A stretch of DNA of 61,428 bases from Branchiostoma floridae. Lineage: Eukaryota; Chordata; Leptocardii; Amphioxiformes; Branchiostomatidae. The notes under the pieces were generated by a model. It worked only from the letters and a program-made list of their open reading frames with translations, was not told the origin of the DNA and made no database searches. Of this stretch, positions 46,091-58,520 are shown piece after piece. The DNA is taken from contig NC_049982.1 of assembly GCF_000003815.2 (NCBI RefSeq), positions 12,901,647 through 12,963,074 of the forward strand, in the 5' to 3' direction. The translations under genes and the position numbers were made by a program. Each line of letters opens with the position of its first letter. Position 1 is the stretch's first letter.

Positions 46091-48708
46091 ATGGCGGGTA
46101 GCTTAGATTTTGAAGCGTACTCTCGCTACCTCGAGGAACAACAAAGCTACTTCAAAAGTAACGGGAGAACGAAAGACTTCAGTGCACACTCCTCGAAGGT
46201 CCACTCAGTCGCCTGGAGCTGTGATGGGAGGCGGCTGGCGTCGGGCTCCTTCGACAAGACAGTAACAGTCTTCCTTCTGGACAGGGACAGATTGGTAAGA
46301 TGCCCCCCTCCCCATCCTTTCTTTCATTAGTAACAGCCCTTCTGCTTCTGAATAAAATTACACCCTGCTTCATGAATTTCAGGTAAAAATTTTACATCAT
46401 ATAGAAACTAGCCGGAACGACCTCCGTACTGTTTGGGACTTGTAATTGCTTGACAGTAGCGCTAGATAGGTAACGTTAATAGCTAAGACCATGCACGTGC
46501 ATGCACAAGGCAAATAAAACAAAGGCAAGATTATTCCATGTCTTTATTGGTATATTCCACCAATGATAGCCAGAAAGTCAACTCAAGATCGAGAGACACA
46601 TGGAATTTGAACGGAATAGCAACAAATAGCAATATTCCAGGTACATGAAATCTAATTGTATATAAATGGTCTAGAATAGCGTATTCAGTGTATATAATTA
46701 TTTACTCCTCCAATCCCACTCCAGTCCAGGGAGAATAATTTCCGTGGCCATGGAGACAGTGTAGACCAGCTGTGTTGGCACCCCAGCAGTCCTGACCTAC
46801 TAGTGACAGCTTCGGGGGACAAGACCATCCGCATCTGGGACGCCAGAGCTGCCAAGTGTGCAGCCACTGTAAACACCAAGGGTATGTATTTGTACAAGTT
46901 CGCTTCAATTTACTTTTGTGATGTAAATAAACCTTTTTCGCATTGCACTTTCCTAGATATATGGACATATACATTGTGTCATGCAGCATGATGTTTGTGG
47001 CCCATAAAGCTATTTGGCCTGGAACCCAGAGGTCCAGGGTTCAAATCTGCTGATATATCATATCAATCTTGTGCCCTTGGGAAAGACTCTTTACACAACT
47101 TTCCTCACATTACTCAGGCGGAAATGAAGACCTACTACACCTAGCATCAGTTATGGCAGTCCCTCGGATAAGACGTTAAGTAGGATACTGCCCTAAACTA
47201 TGACTTGCTGCCTCCTCTGTCTGTTATTAGTCAAGGTATTGTAACATTTATACTACACATAGTGCCCTTTCAGGTAAATATTGAACATGTGTCTATTTCC
47301 AGGTGAAAATATCAACATCTGCTGGAGCCCAGATGGACAGACAATAGCGGTTGGTAACAAGGAAGACCTGGTAACATTCATTGATGCCCGTTCTCATCGC
47401 TCCAAAGCAGAAGAGCAGTTCAAGTTTGAAGTCAACGAGATTTCCTGGAATAATGACAATGACTTGTTCTTCCTAACCAATGGGCACGGGTGTATCAACA
47501 TCCTAAGGTACCAAATAATCATTTAAAATGTATTTGATCAACATGTATTGAATGCATAAATGTAGTGATTTCCATATGTTGTGTATGCAAATGGTTGACA
47601 CAGTTTGGTTCATAGTCGTAGAGATTTAGTATGTGAACTAGACTTCTTTCATCTTTTTACTTTGTCTCATTACTGTAATATTCAGCTTCAGCTTCCGGCT
47701 GGTTTCATTTGACTCCCATTTTTCTTCAGTTACCCAGAGTTAAAACAGCTACAAACCCTGAGTGCCCACTCTGCCAACTGCATCTGCATCAAGTTTGATC
47801 CCACAGGGAAGTACTTTGCCACAGGGAGTGTGGATGCACTTGTTAGCCTGTGGGATGTTGCTGAGCTTGTCTGTGTACGCACATTCTCAAGGTAACATGA
47901 TCTACATCTGTGCCACCTGACAATCAAGGTTTTGATAAAGCATTGTACATAACTTGAATTTATGTCATGTTGCATTGCATGGTCTTACGGTCATTATGTC
48001 ACTACTTTATTTTTATGTTAAAAGACAGTTACAAAATTGTTGAGATTTAAATAGTATTCTTCTGATGATGGTTGTCCATTCTTTCAGGTTAGACTGGCCT
48101 GTCAGAACACTCAGTTTCAGTCATGATGGACAGATGTTGGCTTCAGCATCAGAAGACTTACTCATTGACATTGCCATGGTGGAAACAGGTAAGGACTTTG
48201 TTAAGCATACTCGATATACTGCCTTTAGGTGTAACACTAGTTTCATCCAATACATTCAAGCAGTTTAAGATGGGACTGTAAGGTTTCATCCATTCACACT
48301 GGTAAGGACCCCTCCTCTTATCATTAAGTGTATGTGGTTCTTTAACATGCCCAAGCTGTGGCTTTCCTCAAACATAGGATCTCTGGCTTTTTATCCCATC
48401 TGTGAGGATATCCCTAACCAAAATGAGGACAGGTACTCATTTTCATGATATAGAGTGCCTTTTCCAGGGGCACAAGTTCACAACATTGTTTTGTAATGTT
48501 TGTTACAAGCCAGACAGGTGCCATCTTTTCTTGTGTGTGCTCAGGTGAGAAGATCTGTGAGGTGCAGTGTGACACGCCCACCTTCACCGTAGCCTGGCAC
48601 CCCAGCAAGCCCCTGCTGGCCTTCGCTTGTGATGACAAGGACAAATATGAGCGGGACAGGGATGCTGGGACCGTCAAACTTTTTGGCTTGCCTTCCAGCG
48701 AGTCATAA
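46091..48708 (+). CDS. THOC3: THOC3, THO/TREX complex subunit 3, 6 exons
   Basis: THOC3 is a WD40 protein of the THO complex, which couples transcription to mRNA export in the nucleus. Exons 46091-46294, 46725-46881, 47303-47507, 47730-47891, 48088-48188 and 48545-48708 join in phase to 330 residues. Diagnostic stretches are KDFSAHSSKVHSVAWSCDG, RRLASGSFDKTVTVF, SVDQLCWHPSSPDLLVTASG, INICWSPDGQTIAVGNKED, EVNEISWNNDN, RLDWPVRTLSFSHDG, FTVAWHPSKPLLAFACDDKD and the C-terminal GTVKLFGLPS. The length is close to the human protein (351); the difference is a shorter N-terminus. The start ATG is the first in frame after a stop-rich leader. A tRNA-derived SINE lies in intron 2. It is head-to-head with WDR6. 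Confidence 0.96.
46990..47280 (+). mobile_element. tRNA-derived SINE in THOC3 intron 2
   Basis: A B-box (CCAGGGTTCAAATC) follows a weak A-box. The body has CTTGTGCCCTTGGGAAAGAC, CACAACTTTCCTCAC and CCTCGGATAAGACGTTAAG, phrases repeated in the SINEs at 36257, 50600 and 55985 with variation. Confidence 0.65.
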
Positions 48709-49059
48709 TATTGCCAGTTTATGTTGTATTATCTTCCGTTGCTATTGTTTGTGATTGTATCAGCATCTTTTCATGTGTAGCTTGAGTGGTTAAGTTTAAC
48801 AGTTTTGTACAGTTATTTTGTTAAAGGTATAGCGGTTATTGTCAAGGTAGACAAATGTATTTTGATAAGTGGGAGTAGAAGCATGTATAAGTTTGAGAAG
48901 AGCTCTTGATGTCTGATCAGATACTAAAACAGACTGTGTATAAGTGGTTGTATCAGTTTGAAGATACAGTCAAATCCCAGTAAAATATTGTGAACCTCAG
49001 TCTGCATGACAGTTGTTTTTAATCATAAACTCTCTTTTTGTAAACTTCTACTGTTAACA

Positions 49060-49065
49060 AATAAA
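49060..49065 (+). terminator. Poly(A) signal for THOC3
   Basis: AATAAA lies 350 bp after the stop codon and is followed by a T/G-rich stretch. The sequence between has no other gene. Confidence 0.6.
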
Positions 49066-49157
49066 GATTTTGTACTGTAGATGTGGTTACAGTAGAAGGA
49101 GGTTGAAGCACTACACAGGCTTCCCCAGCAACAAAAGATCCTCTCATGTGTATAGAC

Positions 49158-49471
49158 CAGGGTTCTAGCCAGTGTCCATCCTTTGACAGAATTTTGCTGC
49201 TGGGGATGGACAAAATTTTGACCATTCCATCCTTTATGATGGACAAAAATTGGCATGTAAAGATACTTAAACAGATGCCATTGAACCAAGAAGAGTCTAT
49301 GAGCAAAATTTGCCCCTCAAAATACAGGTAATAGCATTTCAGAGTGTCTAGATTTAAAGATTTTCCAAGGGGACCATGCCTCAGGACTCCCCTAGGATTG
49401 TCATGCCTTCGGCGCTCGACATGATTTCAAAATCCAGGGGACGGAAAAAGTCCAAGCTGGCTAGACCACTG
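49158..49471. mobile_element. hAT-like MITE, copy 2 (downstream of THOC3)
   Basis: A 314-bp element has ends CAGGGTTCTAGCCAG and CTGGCTAGACCACTG. It is flanked by an 8-bp near-identical duplication (GTATAGAC/GTACAGAC). Its interior is shared with copy 3. Confidence 0.82.
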
Positions 49472-49754
49472 GTACAGACACCAGAACTCCAAATGGCTGT
49501 AACCAGAACCAACCTACTAATGATTATAATGTATTGTCCCAGTATTTGTTCATTAAGGCCTTACCAACCAAATCTTGAATCACCCAAGATGTTGTGTTAG
49601 TATCAAGTGATGAAGGAGACTGACTTGTATTTAAGACTCAACATTTTGATTTACAATACAAGTCCCAAAAGTGGACCTATCATTAAACATTCCCTCTAGC
49701 TTTCTTATGTGTCAAGCTGTGAACACATTTCTATTCCCTACCCACCATTCTGGC

Positions 49755-50160
49755 CATATATGAATGAATGAATGAATGATCTTTTTATTAACGTGTCATG
49801 CGTTTAGCAAACGCCCAGCCCACGTGGGCTTATAAGACACACACCAACATTTAGCAAAATGAACATAGGATATTACAACAGGTACATAGGTACATAATGG
49901 TTCATATATTTCATAATGTAATTCCCAAAGCTTACCAAACACCAGGTTGAAAAAATCATCACTCGGTGTTTACAACAGAGGCTGTAACGCAATCTTGTCA
50001 TTAATTGGTGCCTTCAGGGGACTGAAAATGATTCTTCCTTTGTGTGTTCTACACCCAGGTAGTACACTACTCTTGCCTACAGCTCCTTCATCAAATAATT
50101 ATTTCTCAAGGTTTTGCTTGGACCCCAGCTCAGTTGTTTCAGGAAGGCCAAGGATGTAGC
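49755..50160 (-). mobile_element. LINE 3' tail with ATTC-type simple tail
   Basis: The minus strand ends GCCCACGTGGGCTGGGCGTT, TGCTAAACGC, AATAAAAAGATC and an (ATTC)n run. This layout (3' UTR, poly(A)-like signal, short tandem tail) is that of CR1/L2-like LINEs. No open frame with reverse-transcriptase features remains. The left limit is uncertain. Confidence 0.5.
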
Positions 50161-50599
50161 TGAATTAGTAGAATAAGGAATGAATTTTTTCCTTGCCCAA
50201 ATGATACATTGCTTTTTCTACAAGGCATTTCGCATTCTCTGTCAGGCTATTATAACAAACAATAAATTGCACAAGATTTCTTAATGAAAATTGAGGACAT
50301 CTACATTTTTTTTATATATATAAAAGCTACAAATACAACACAAATGTGTTTGGTCATCTGTGAATATTTTCATCTTCGCTAGCCTAAGAGGGTTATGTTT
50401 TTGGTATCGATTGTCCATGTGTTTTATTTTGGTGGACATTATCAACTAATGTACATCATGCAAATTAGGACTTTATTTGCATAGTTATTGAGGAACGTAA
50501 ATGATCCATCAGTTGTGAAGGTTAAAATTTAGTTGTCTATTGTATTGCACTACAGTTTGTTGCATTCTAATCTGTAGGAAAGGGGAGTGATCTCGATCC

Positions 50600-50872
50600 A
50601 GTTTTAGCTCACTGAAGAGCTAGCCTTCCACTGGTCGTGACAGAGAGTACAGACGCGATGTGCAGTATTTACAGGTTCATTGTACCGGGAAATTCCCCTA
50701 GCTCTTTACGACAAACACAGTAAACCACGACTTAACGTCCCGTCCTGAGGACTGCAACCCTTTCCGGTAGCGTGCATGTTGGGTGAGCGACACAGCCGGG
50801 ATTGAACCCACGGCGTCTAGTTCTAGAGGCAGGGCCGCTAACCACTGGACTACGCACACTACACAATTGTAA
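50600..50872 (-). mobile_element. tRNA-derived SINE
   Basis: On the minus strand the head carries an A box (TAGTCCAGTGGTTAGCG) and a B box (GGGTTCAATCCC) 40 bp apart, followed by a body with GACGGGACGTTAAG. It is the best-preserved tRNA-like head in the window. Confidence 0.7.
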
Positions 50873-52640
50873 AGCTTGTCTATTGCTCTTTACAGTGATA
50901 TTCTGTTAAGACGATATAGTCATGGGTTGAGCACCATTGCTAATGCAGTAATGGTGAGTTGGTCGAATAAAGAAAATGGTGCTTTAATTTCACTTTATCA
51001 TATGCCCCTTGTTTGCTTTTTGATGATTAGCATTTATGTTGTATCATGGGAAAGCCTGACATGTATATTTCCTGGGAAACGACACCTCATTTATCATGAT
51101 CACGCTTCTGTGCAACAAACAATACGAATGATACTGTTGGTTGCCGAAGGAAAGTACAAAAATCCCATTGACAACGTCAAACCTTGGGGAATTTCATCAA
51201 CTTTGTTTTGTGACTCACTTGCCCGGTCAGCTCAGGTGTTTGAAAGTCGGATCATGCTAATTTTTATCATTTTAAAGGGTAATAAGATTTCCAATGGATA
51301 CATGATAAAAACAGAGAAATGGTTGATGAAATTCAAGTTGCAGACCTTTTCATGTTGATTATACATTTAGTGAAGAAACAAAAGTGGGAAAATTTACCGC
51401 TGTTGACATTTTGAACTAGAGGCCTTTTCTGACAACGTAACATTACCGCTCCCTCGGAAAAGCCCTGATGGCCCCTGTTATTTTGTCAGCTGCAGAAAGT
51501 GCTTAGGAGGTGAGGCTTAAGGTATTAGATCGCAGAGTGAAAATCGGACTGCAGTGATTTTCTTCAAAGGAAACAAAACTCGCTAGACTATCCCATGACA
51601 ATCAAAAGCCTTCTCCACCAGTCTGCAAACTAGTACGATGCTAGGCTCTCTGGGTATATCTCCCCACCGATTTCCAAGAATTCTGAAGCTGACGTTGTCT
51701 TGGAAATGTGTTGTTAGTGCTCATCCTGTTTTCCACTCAGACATCACTTTCGCTTGATACTGATAATCTCCGCTGTCAACGTTTTCCACCAACATGTGAT
51801 TCCTTACTGAATTTGCCTCTTACGCGTCACTATGGCAACGGGAGCATTTAAGATAGAGTGGTATCCTTCAATATTAGTTTTGATGGAAAATGCTTTTGTT
51901 GTAAGACAGAGTAAGCGTAGTCTGGTACCCTTATTATTATGGCTTTATCTAATAGCCTGGTATCCAAACCCATTACAGCTGCCGAGTCTCAGGCTTCGCC
52001 TTCTCATATGTTAACTTAGGACTAGCTTATCCCTAGTAACTTCGAGTCAGTCTGGGATACTCGTCGTCGCTCCTACGTTTGTCCCAATACTTAATGTAAT
52101 CATTTTCCTTTTAAATGAATTAATCTGACCAAATCAAATCCAAATGTGAAACTTTGTCTCCGCTGTAACGTCGTGTTCAGCTTCTTTGTTGATTTCGCAG
52201 CTTATCGTTTTTAGCTCGAGCTGGAACGTTTGTGTTCATTCAAGTCGTAAGGTGAGGATTTTTGCGTCATTCATGACCTTGTCTTTCAACTGGTACACGT
52301 CAGTTTTCTCTTCATATTATTATTGATAGATTGCAATCGAATCATAATTACAAAAACAAAATTTGCTCTGGGAGAAATACGGCAGACCTCCGAATCCGTG
52401 ATATGCGATTTTACTTCCACTAACGTGTAAGATAATGGACGGATTTTCATCCAGCCAACCAGCAAATTGATTGCAACCAATTGCAACAACAAAGGTTCAA
52501 AGATCTCCTGTCTCCGTGAAATATTCTGATAATGTAAATGGCTTACACATTTGCATGGTATATGCTTGGTTATGTACACCTTTGAATAACTCACACCACT
52601 CACAATGTTGATAGTCTATCATTTACAATACTTGGTATCT
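50873..52640. other. Intergenic region upstream of the receptor gene
   Basis: I find no gene that I can support. One long open stretch on the plus strand at about 50876-51358 lacks any family signature, good start context or codon bias. A fragment with the end TAGCCTGGTATCC (51953) is shared with the hairpin element at 55089-55243, so MITE debris is present. Confidence 0.4.
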
Positions 52641-53260
52641 GTTCAATGTTGCACTTGCCACATATGTCAAAACATACCAAAACTGAATTTCTGCTGCGCT
52701 TTAAGGTCACATAGTACTAGTATTACCAAGGTCACATGCCAGGGGGCCCGAAATTCACCCTGACCTTTGTCTTTCCAACACCTACCAGCTCAGGTTCTTG
52801 AGTTATGCTGACTGCAAAAATCCGGAAACACAGACACACCCAAAACTATATCCCCACTTCACATGGAGATAATAACTCCGTGCTTCAGACAAACTATCAA
52901 TTAATCAATCTGAAGAACTTAATTTGATTATGTTGAAATTCAAGCTTCAAATTAAGTGTCAAGATCTATTTCCCAGTCTTGGTGGATTCCTCTGTTAGCA
53001 GCTTTAGTCATAAGCACTTAACGTCCACCTTGGGTTTTTTTCTCAGCCCTCCAAACGATGCCACTAGGAGGCCGAAACCTACACCACGTATTACTCCGAC
53101 ACAAGAGCTATGCACCACTAGCTAGTTTATGGCAATTTCAGATATCAAACCACTACAGTACCACATGAAGCTACTAGGAAGTCGATTGTCGAAGTTGACC
53201 TTCATCTAACCGACACCTACCTATATACTAAAAGTCATGAAGTGACAATCCACAGCTTCT
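52640..53260 (+). repeat. Dispersed repeat family, copy 2 (diverged)
   Basis: It contains TTCTTGAGTTATGCTG, GCCACTAGGAGGCCGAAAC and CTACACCACGTATTACTCC, GATATCAAACCACT and GAAGCTACTAGGAAG. These are the same motif order as 57990-58520 and 6350-6640. Confidence 0.6.
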
Positions 53261-53691
53261 AGGGCCATGTTGTTTACTAGTGCGCACATACCCTGCTAGC
53301 CTACCATATATTTGCTTCTGGCGAAGGTGATGTAAGCGTGCGTAGGCGTGCGCACTGTTGGTTTGCCAGCCACCTGTAGCTGTCACAAGTAGCACCTATC
53401 ACATGTAAGTGGCACTGCTTGCCCCAGGCGCATAATATTTACCTATTTTTTTTTCCTCCAGTCTCATTAATGGCTGTGATTAAGCCGACATATCGCCGAT
53501 TTGACTTTTTAAGAATGAACCAATTTAACAGGCGGGAAACGCGGTGCTATGATGCAAAGCGACCAGTGCCAATGAGAGAATCAGAGAAAGCAACATATCC
53601 ATAGTGGGCGTCTCTGCCAACCAGAATTAGAAGGCGACTATATCTTAGAGTTTATCTACATTGTAATAGACACCACCTTGTAGTACCAGCC

Positions 53692-56600
53692 ATGAACCTA
53701 TCGGCAAGTAACGTCTCTGTGAACAGTTCGGACATCTTTGACGCTCACCTCCAGCAGCTCCATGGCGTGGTGATGAACGATCTGCTGACTCAGGGCGAGC
53801 TGTCGGCGGTGTCGGCGGCGTACGGGGCGGTGTTCCTGGTCGGCGTCCTGGGCAACCTGCTGGTGGCCGTGGTGGTGCTGAAGGTTCCCCACATGCGCAG
53901 TCCCACCAACTACCTGCTGTTGAACCTGAGCGTGGCGGACCTGCTGGTACTGCTGGTCTGCATGCCCGTGTCTCTCACAGAAACATGGGTCGTCTATCCC
54001 TGGATACTGGGGCAGTTTATGTGTAAGTGCACATCTCTTTGCTCTGTCATTAATACTAAGTATCAGCCACAGAGACGGAAAAGACCAGAAAGGTTGGAAA
54101 ACTTTGTCTTTGAAGCGGTATTGATTGTGAATAGTACAGCTTTTGCGAGTGAATGAGTAACTGTTTCTGGATATATATTCGGTGAGATTGTTTTCACAAT
54201 GTTTCCTCGCGGTTGACTCTTCTAGCTTTCATGGTTTTCACAACTGTGACCAAACACTTTCGGAGCACACCTCTCTGTCTTATGTGAAAGGATAGTTTCG
54301 ACGAGGTTTGATATAGAGCTAGATGCTTCTGAATCTACAGATAAAGACATACATTCTGGATATGTACAACTGTTCTAAATACCTTTCATTGGCGTAACAC
54401 GCACTTGAATGACCGGCAGATGGTAGCCGCGGTGATGGACACTTATCGTCGCCCGTACGCGCAGAATACTGCGATTCGTGTGGGGGAGTCCCCCATTGTA
54501 ATTGGTGACAAAACATTATTTTGTACTCGGAACAAAGGGATGGGTACCGGTACAGAAAACTCAAGTCCAGAGGATCAGGTTCAGGTCCTGACCTGAACCT
54601 GGACCTCAAATTGTCTGTAAACTGGAGAAGAGACAATACTCAAAACAACGGTCTGGTTCCTGGTTCGCTACAAAGGAATTTGTTTAATGGAGTATATCCG
54701 ACTTGTACTTGTACAAAATCCGTTTCACTGGCTGTTTCAGGTCCGTTTTTTCGGACCGATTCAATAGGAAACCATACCGGAACCCACCCCTAGTCCCTGT
54801 GCTTTTTTCAGCTTTAAACACGTCAATGTGTATCTTCTCCTTACCTTGCGTCAAAAGTGGGATTTACTGATGGTGATATATGTCCGGTAAGTCTGGTTTT
54901 GGTTGCCTATAGCAAGGAGGTTAAAGAAAGAGTATATATATAGCAACAATTAATTACAGGAAAGTTTTTATGATACCAGACTTACGGACATTCATCCCCG
55001 TGTTAATCTCTTTTTTTTGTACGTATATGTAGATGCCGGGCACTTTTCTAAAAAGAACGTCCATTAACATGGCTTCCATGTGCACATTTAGCCTGGTATC
55101 CAGCCGTAATATAGCTTCCGAAAATATAGCTTCCTTTTTCTCCCTTATCCGTAATATAGCTCCCGAGTCTCTTCTCTCCTCTTCGCATTACGAAGAGGAG
55201 AGAAGAGACTCGGGAGCTATATTATGGTTCGATACCAGGCTAGTGCATATTGGTAGTGACAGAAGGTCCAGGGAAATCATCGTTGATGGTCAACGGTTTC
55301 CGTCCATAGTTATGCATTAGAATTCAAATCTAAAATCAACGTCCGTGATTTTAATGGATAAGCATTTGAGCCTTGTAGTACACGGGCTGGCATTTTTGTA
55401 AAGAAATAATCACTTCTCATCGTCCTGCTGTTCAGTACACGTCAGCCGCAGGTGCTGTTTCCTCCTTACTTCCCATTTAATGACATTTACGTAGATTGCC
55501 CTGGCAACAAGGCGTTACACACAAGCCTCTCTTGATTTACAGTGTTTCACTCCTGAATTAGGCAGATGACTCAAATATGAGATATATAATATCCACTAAT
55601 AAGGTTAGTCAACTACAGACGCCAAGCCGAGGCTGGTGCCGGTAAATACAGTGCTGGTAAAACAAACTGGTAAGGAGAGATTGAATTTTTTAGACTCTCC
55701 TGGTCAGTGCTGAATCACGAGGCGAAAAAGGTGGGGCACTGAGCATGCCAGTGCTACCGCTTTTCAAGAAATGGTGGACAAAGAGGAGTGTTTGGTCCTC
55801 CCCTCCTGTCATTTTATACATCATTCAACATGCTACCCTTCATTTTACCCTGGCATTTTAGAGTCAGGTTCTCTGTGGTCTTTCATCACACGTGTATTCA
55901 TGGAGAAATCCTTGCTTAGTTTTGTGGGTTGTGACTGTAAAGTCAACTTTTGCTGTCCAAATCCGCCAAATGTGCTCACCTGTGACTAATGAGGTGGCAA
56001 GGTGGTCTTTTGGGTTCTTAACTTAGAATCTAGAGGTTCTTGGTTTGACCCCCTAGCAGACCCCAATGTTATGCCCTTGGAAAGACACTTTAACATTGGG
56101 GCCTGCTAGGGGTTGAAACACGGCGTATTCTTCGCTTAGGTGGAATCACTACCTAGCTTCAGTTGTGAAAATACTCTCAGATCTCTAGTTTGTTGTGTTT
56201 AAGTGGATTGTTGTCATTACTTCATAAAGATGTCATATATATATTTTTAAATAGTTTTGATTACATCTTACCATAGATATTTGTCGTGATTGTGAGCTCT
56301 GGACACCATCTTAGTTCCTTCCAATTATATATCACACCAATTAATTGTGCTTGTTTCTCTTCTTCCAGGCTACTTCTCTCCGTTCATGGAGTTCGTGACG
56401 TTCCACGCCTCCACCCTGACCATCATGGTTATCAGCGTGGAGCGCTACTTCGTCATCTGCAAGCCGCTGCACTGTAAGGAGACCCTGACGGGCCGGTTCA
56501 TCGCCGGCGTGCTGGTGGTGCTGTGGGCGGCAGCCTTCATCACCAGTCTGCCTGTCCTGTTCATCACACACTTCAAACAGATCGACTCTGTCGGACCGGA

Positions 56601-57772
56601 CCAACTCTACACGTGTGAGACGGAAAGCTCCACCTTTTGGGCTAGGGTATGACATATTACTGACTTGTTGTGGTGATAAAGACGGCAATGTTAAGCATGA
56701 TCATGAACGCTGAATGACTGGACATCAATTTTTATAGTGATATCATAACGGAAGGGATGTTTTTATTTGACATTAGAGTTTTCTTACAGAATCAGTTAGT
56801 CAACTTAGTTGACGTTTCGATACCTGTCAGACATCTTCCTCAGAGCTTCTAACTGGAGGTCTGCTTCTCAACGTCAGCTAAGGCGAGATTAACTGATGTG
56901 TAAAAGAAAAATTGTAATTTGTCATGCGATCTATTGCCCTTATAATCAATCCTGAGTTTAATGACAACTATACTACATCGATATAAGTTTTCTTGTCTCT
57001 GTAATTGTACAAGTGCTAATAACTCTGTAATCAGAAATGACATACTAGGATCACTCAATTGAGATGAATACAGTAAGACTGGTTTTATACTTCATTTTCT
57101 ATATGGACTGATGCATTTTGTAACTTATTCTTCTCATTATTGGTCGGTAAAAAGTCACTGCGCTCCATGACTGCGGCGATATTCCAAAATGCCATTCCCG
57201 TCTCAAACACAACATACCCAGACCGATTTACCGGATGCTGTTCCCTCATGCAGGTGTACCTGTCGTCCAGCGCAGCCGTGTTTTACTTCGTGCCCATCGT
57301 GCTGCTGTCCGGCTGCTGCCTGGTCATCAGCCGCCACCTGAACAACCCTGACGCCCAGCCGTCCGTGGGACAGAGGGCGGCGATGGTCAACCGGATCCGC
57401 TCCCGTAAGCAGGTGACGTACATGCTGCTTGCCGTGGCCGTGCTGTTCTTCATCTGTCTCCTGCCCTACCGCGTCACCATGCTGGGACTAATCTATGACG
57501 TGCAGAAAATGCTGCAGCTGATGGGCAGAAAGAGCGTGCTGATCCTCATCATGATCTGCCGCATCATGGTGTACATCAACTCCACGGTCAACCCCATCCT
57601 CTACAACATCAACTCCTCCAAGTTCCGCAGCGCCTTTAAGCAGACCATCGGCATCACAACAGAGAGAAAGGCCAGTCGAGGCACGCTTGAAGCGATACCG
57701 ATGACCGGTAACACCCGCAGACACACACGCAGGAGATCGACTGCCATTTCCGTTGATGGGGCCCACGACTAG
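53692..57772 (+). CDS. TRH/ETH-receptor-like class A neuropeptide GPCR, 3 exons
   Basis: This is a plasma-membrane peptide receptor of the rhodopsin family. Exons 53692-54022, 56369-56646 and 57254-57772 join in phase (1, 0) to 375 residues. N-glycosylation sites N2, N7 and N11 lie in a 40-residue extracellular tail. Hallmarks are N55 (1.50), D83 (2.50), C111 (3.25, split across intron 1), ERY 135-137 (DRY position), P217 (5.50), the LLPYR motif of TM6 (P274) and NPILY 316-320. TM6-TM7 (RSRKQVTYML, PYRV, CRIMVYINSTVNPILYN, KFRSAFK) resembles vertebrate TRH receptors and insect ecdysis-triggering-hormone receptors. E118 (3.32) and FHASTLTIMVISVERY are closer to the ETHR side. C-terminal residues TRRHTRRRS are basic. 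The length fits the family. The ligand is unknown; growth-hormone-secretagogue-type receptors are the alternative. Confidence 0.9.
55089..55243. mobile_element. MITE with a 34-bp perfect hairpin (receptor intron 1)
   Basis: The outer ends TAGCCTGGTATC and GATACCAGGCTA are inverted. Inside, 55152-55185 and 55191-55224 are exact reverse complements over 34 bp around the loop CATTA (arms include CTCCCGAGTCTCTTCTCTCC). The same end sequence occurs at 51953. Confidence 0.8.
55985..56200 (+). mobile_element. tRNA-derived SINE, degraded
   Basis: A tRNA-like head with a TTGGTTTGACCCCC B-box-like stretch is followed by ATGCCCTTGGAAAGACACTTT and ACTACCTAGCTTC, the body phrases of the other SINEs. It lies in receptor intron 1. 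Confidence 0.55.
56811..56843 (-). ncRNA. Hammerhead-like core (receptor intron 2)
   Basis: The minus strand reads CTGAGGA, then a 7-bp stem GATGTCT/AGGTATC with two G-U pairs, then GAAACGTC. It again has one extra A before stem II. Stem I next to the core is poorly matched, so this copy is probably inactive or part of an unidentified repeat. Confidence 0.4.
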
Positions 57773-57989
57773 GTCATAACGAAAGTACGACATCATCACA
57801 TTCGTAATTGTTGATTTTTCCAGAACTCCAACATTTTCCCAATCCTAATCCGCTCTTTCAACTTCCTGTTCCCTAATTCTCCGTCACATTATATACGATC
57901 TTCGGAAGTACTTCGCGATCGCAGGAAGGTCGGCTGATTTTAAGATCCTTACCACGACCCCATACCTTCGCCAAATGATCCTAACCTTT

Positions 57990-58520
57990 CTTTACAACTC
58001 CTGTATTAATTGTGCTTGTAATTAATTATGCAAATTATATGTTAACAAAATTTCATAATTAATTATGCAAATTAGATACCAATTTGCATGATATATGTCA
58101 TTATATGAAGCATCACTTCAGCTATCTACATGCCAAAAATCATGACAATCCGTTAACCCCTTCTTGAGTTATTCCCTTTTAAAATCTGACACTAAACCTG
58201 CCCTGCAGTTTAAGAACAAGCCGCTAGGGGGCCCAAACCTACACCACTTACTCTTGGCATCAAGAGCTGTCTACCACTAAAAAATCATAGCCGCAGCATG
58301 TTCAGAACATGAGATATCAAACCAGGAAGTTCTGCTGCAGCACCGTAACAGGCCACCAGGGGGCCCAAAATCTAATCGTTTTCAGGTCTCATCAAGACCT
58401 ACCCACATACCAAATATCAATACAATCCATGTAGGCGTTCTTGAGTTATGCTGGTCTTCTTCATACAAACATACAAACATACAAACACACGCTACCCAAA
58501 ATATAACCTTCTCGGCGAAG
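57990..58520 (+). repeat. Dispersed repeat family, copy 3
   Basis: It shares the motif order of copies 1 and 2 (TAAACCTGCCCTGCAGTTTA, AAGCCGCTAGGGGGCCCAAA, CATGAGATATCAAACCAGG) and ends in repeated ATACAAAC units. Confidence 0.7.

Noticed and set aside
50876-51358. A 160-codon open stretch on the plus strand.
   Set aside because: It has no family signature, no good ATG near its start and no splice or promoter context. It lies beside a SINE in AT-rich sequence and is consistent with chance.
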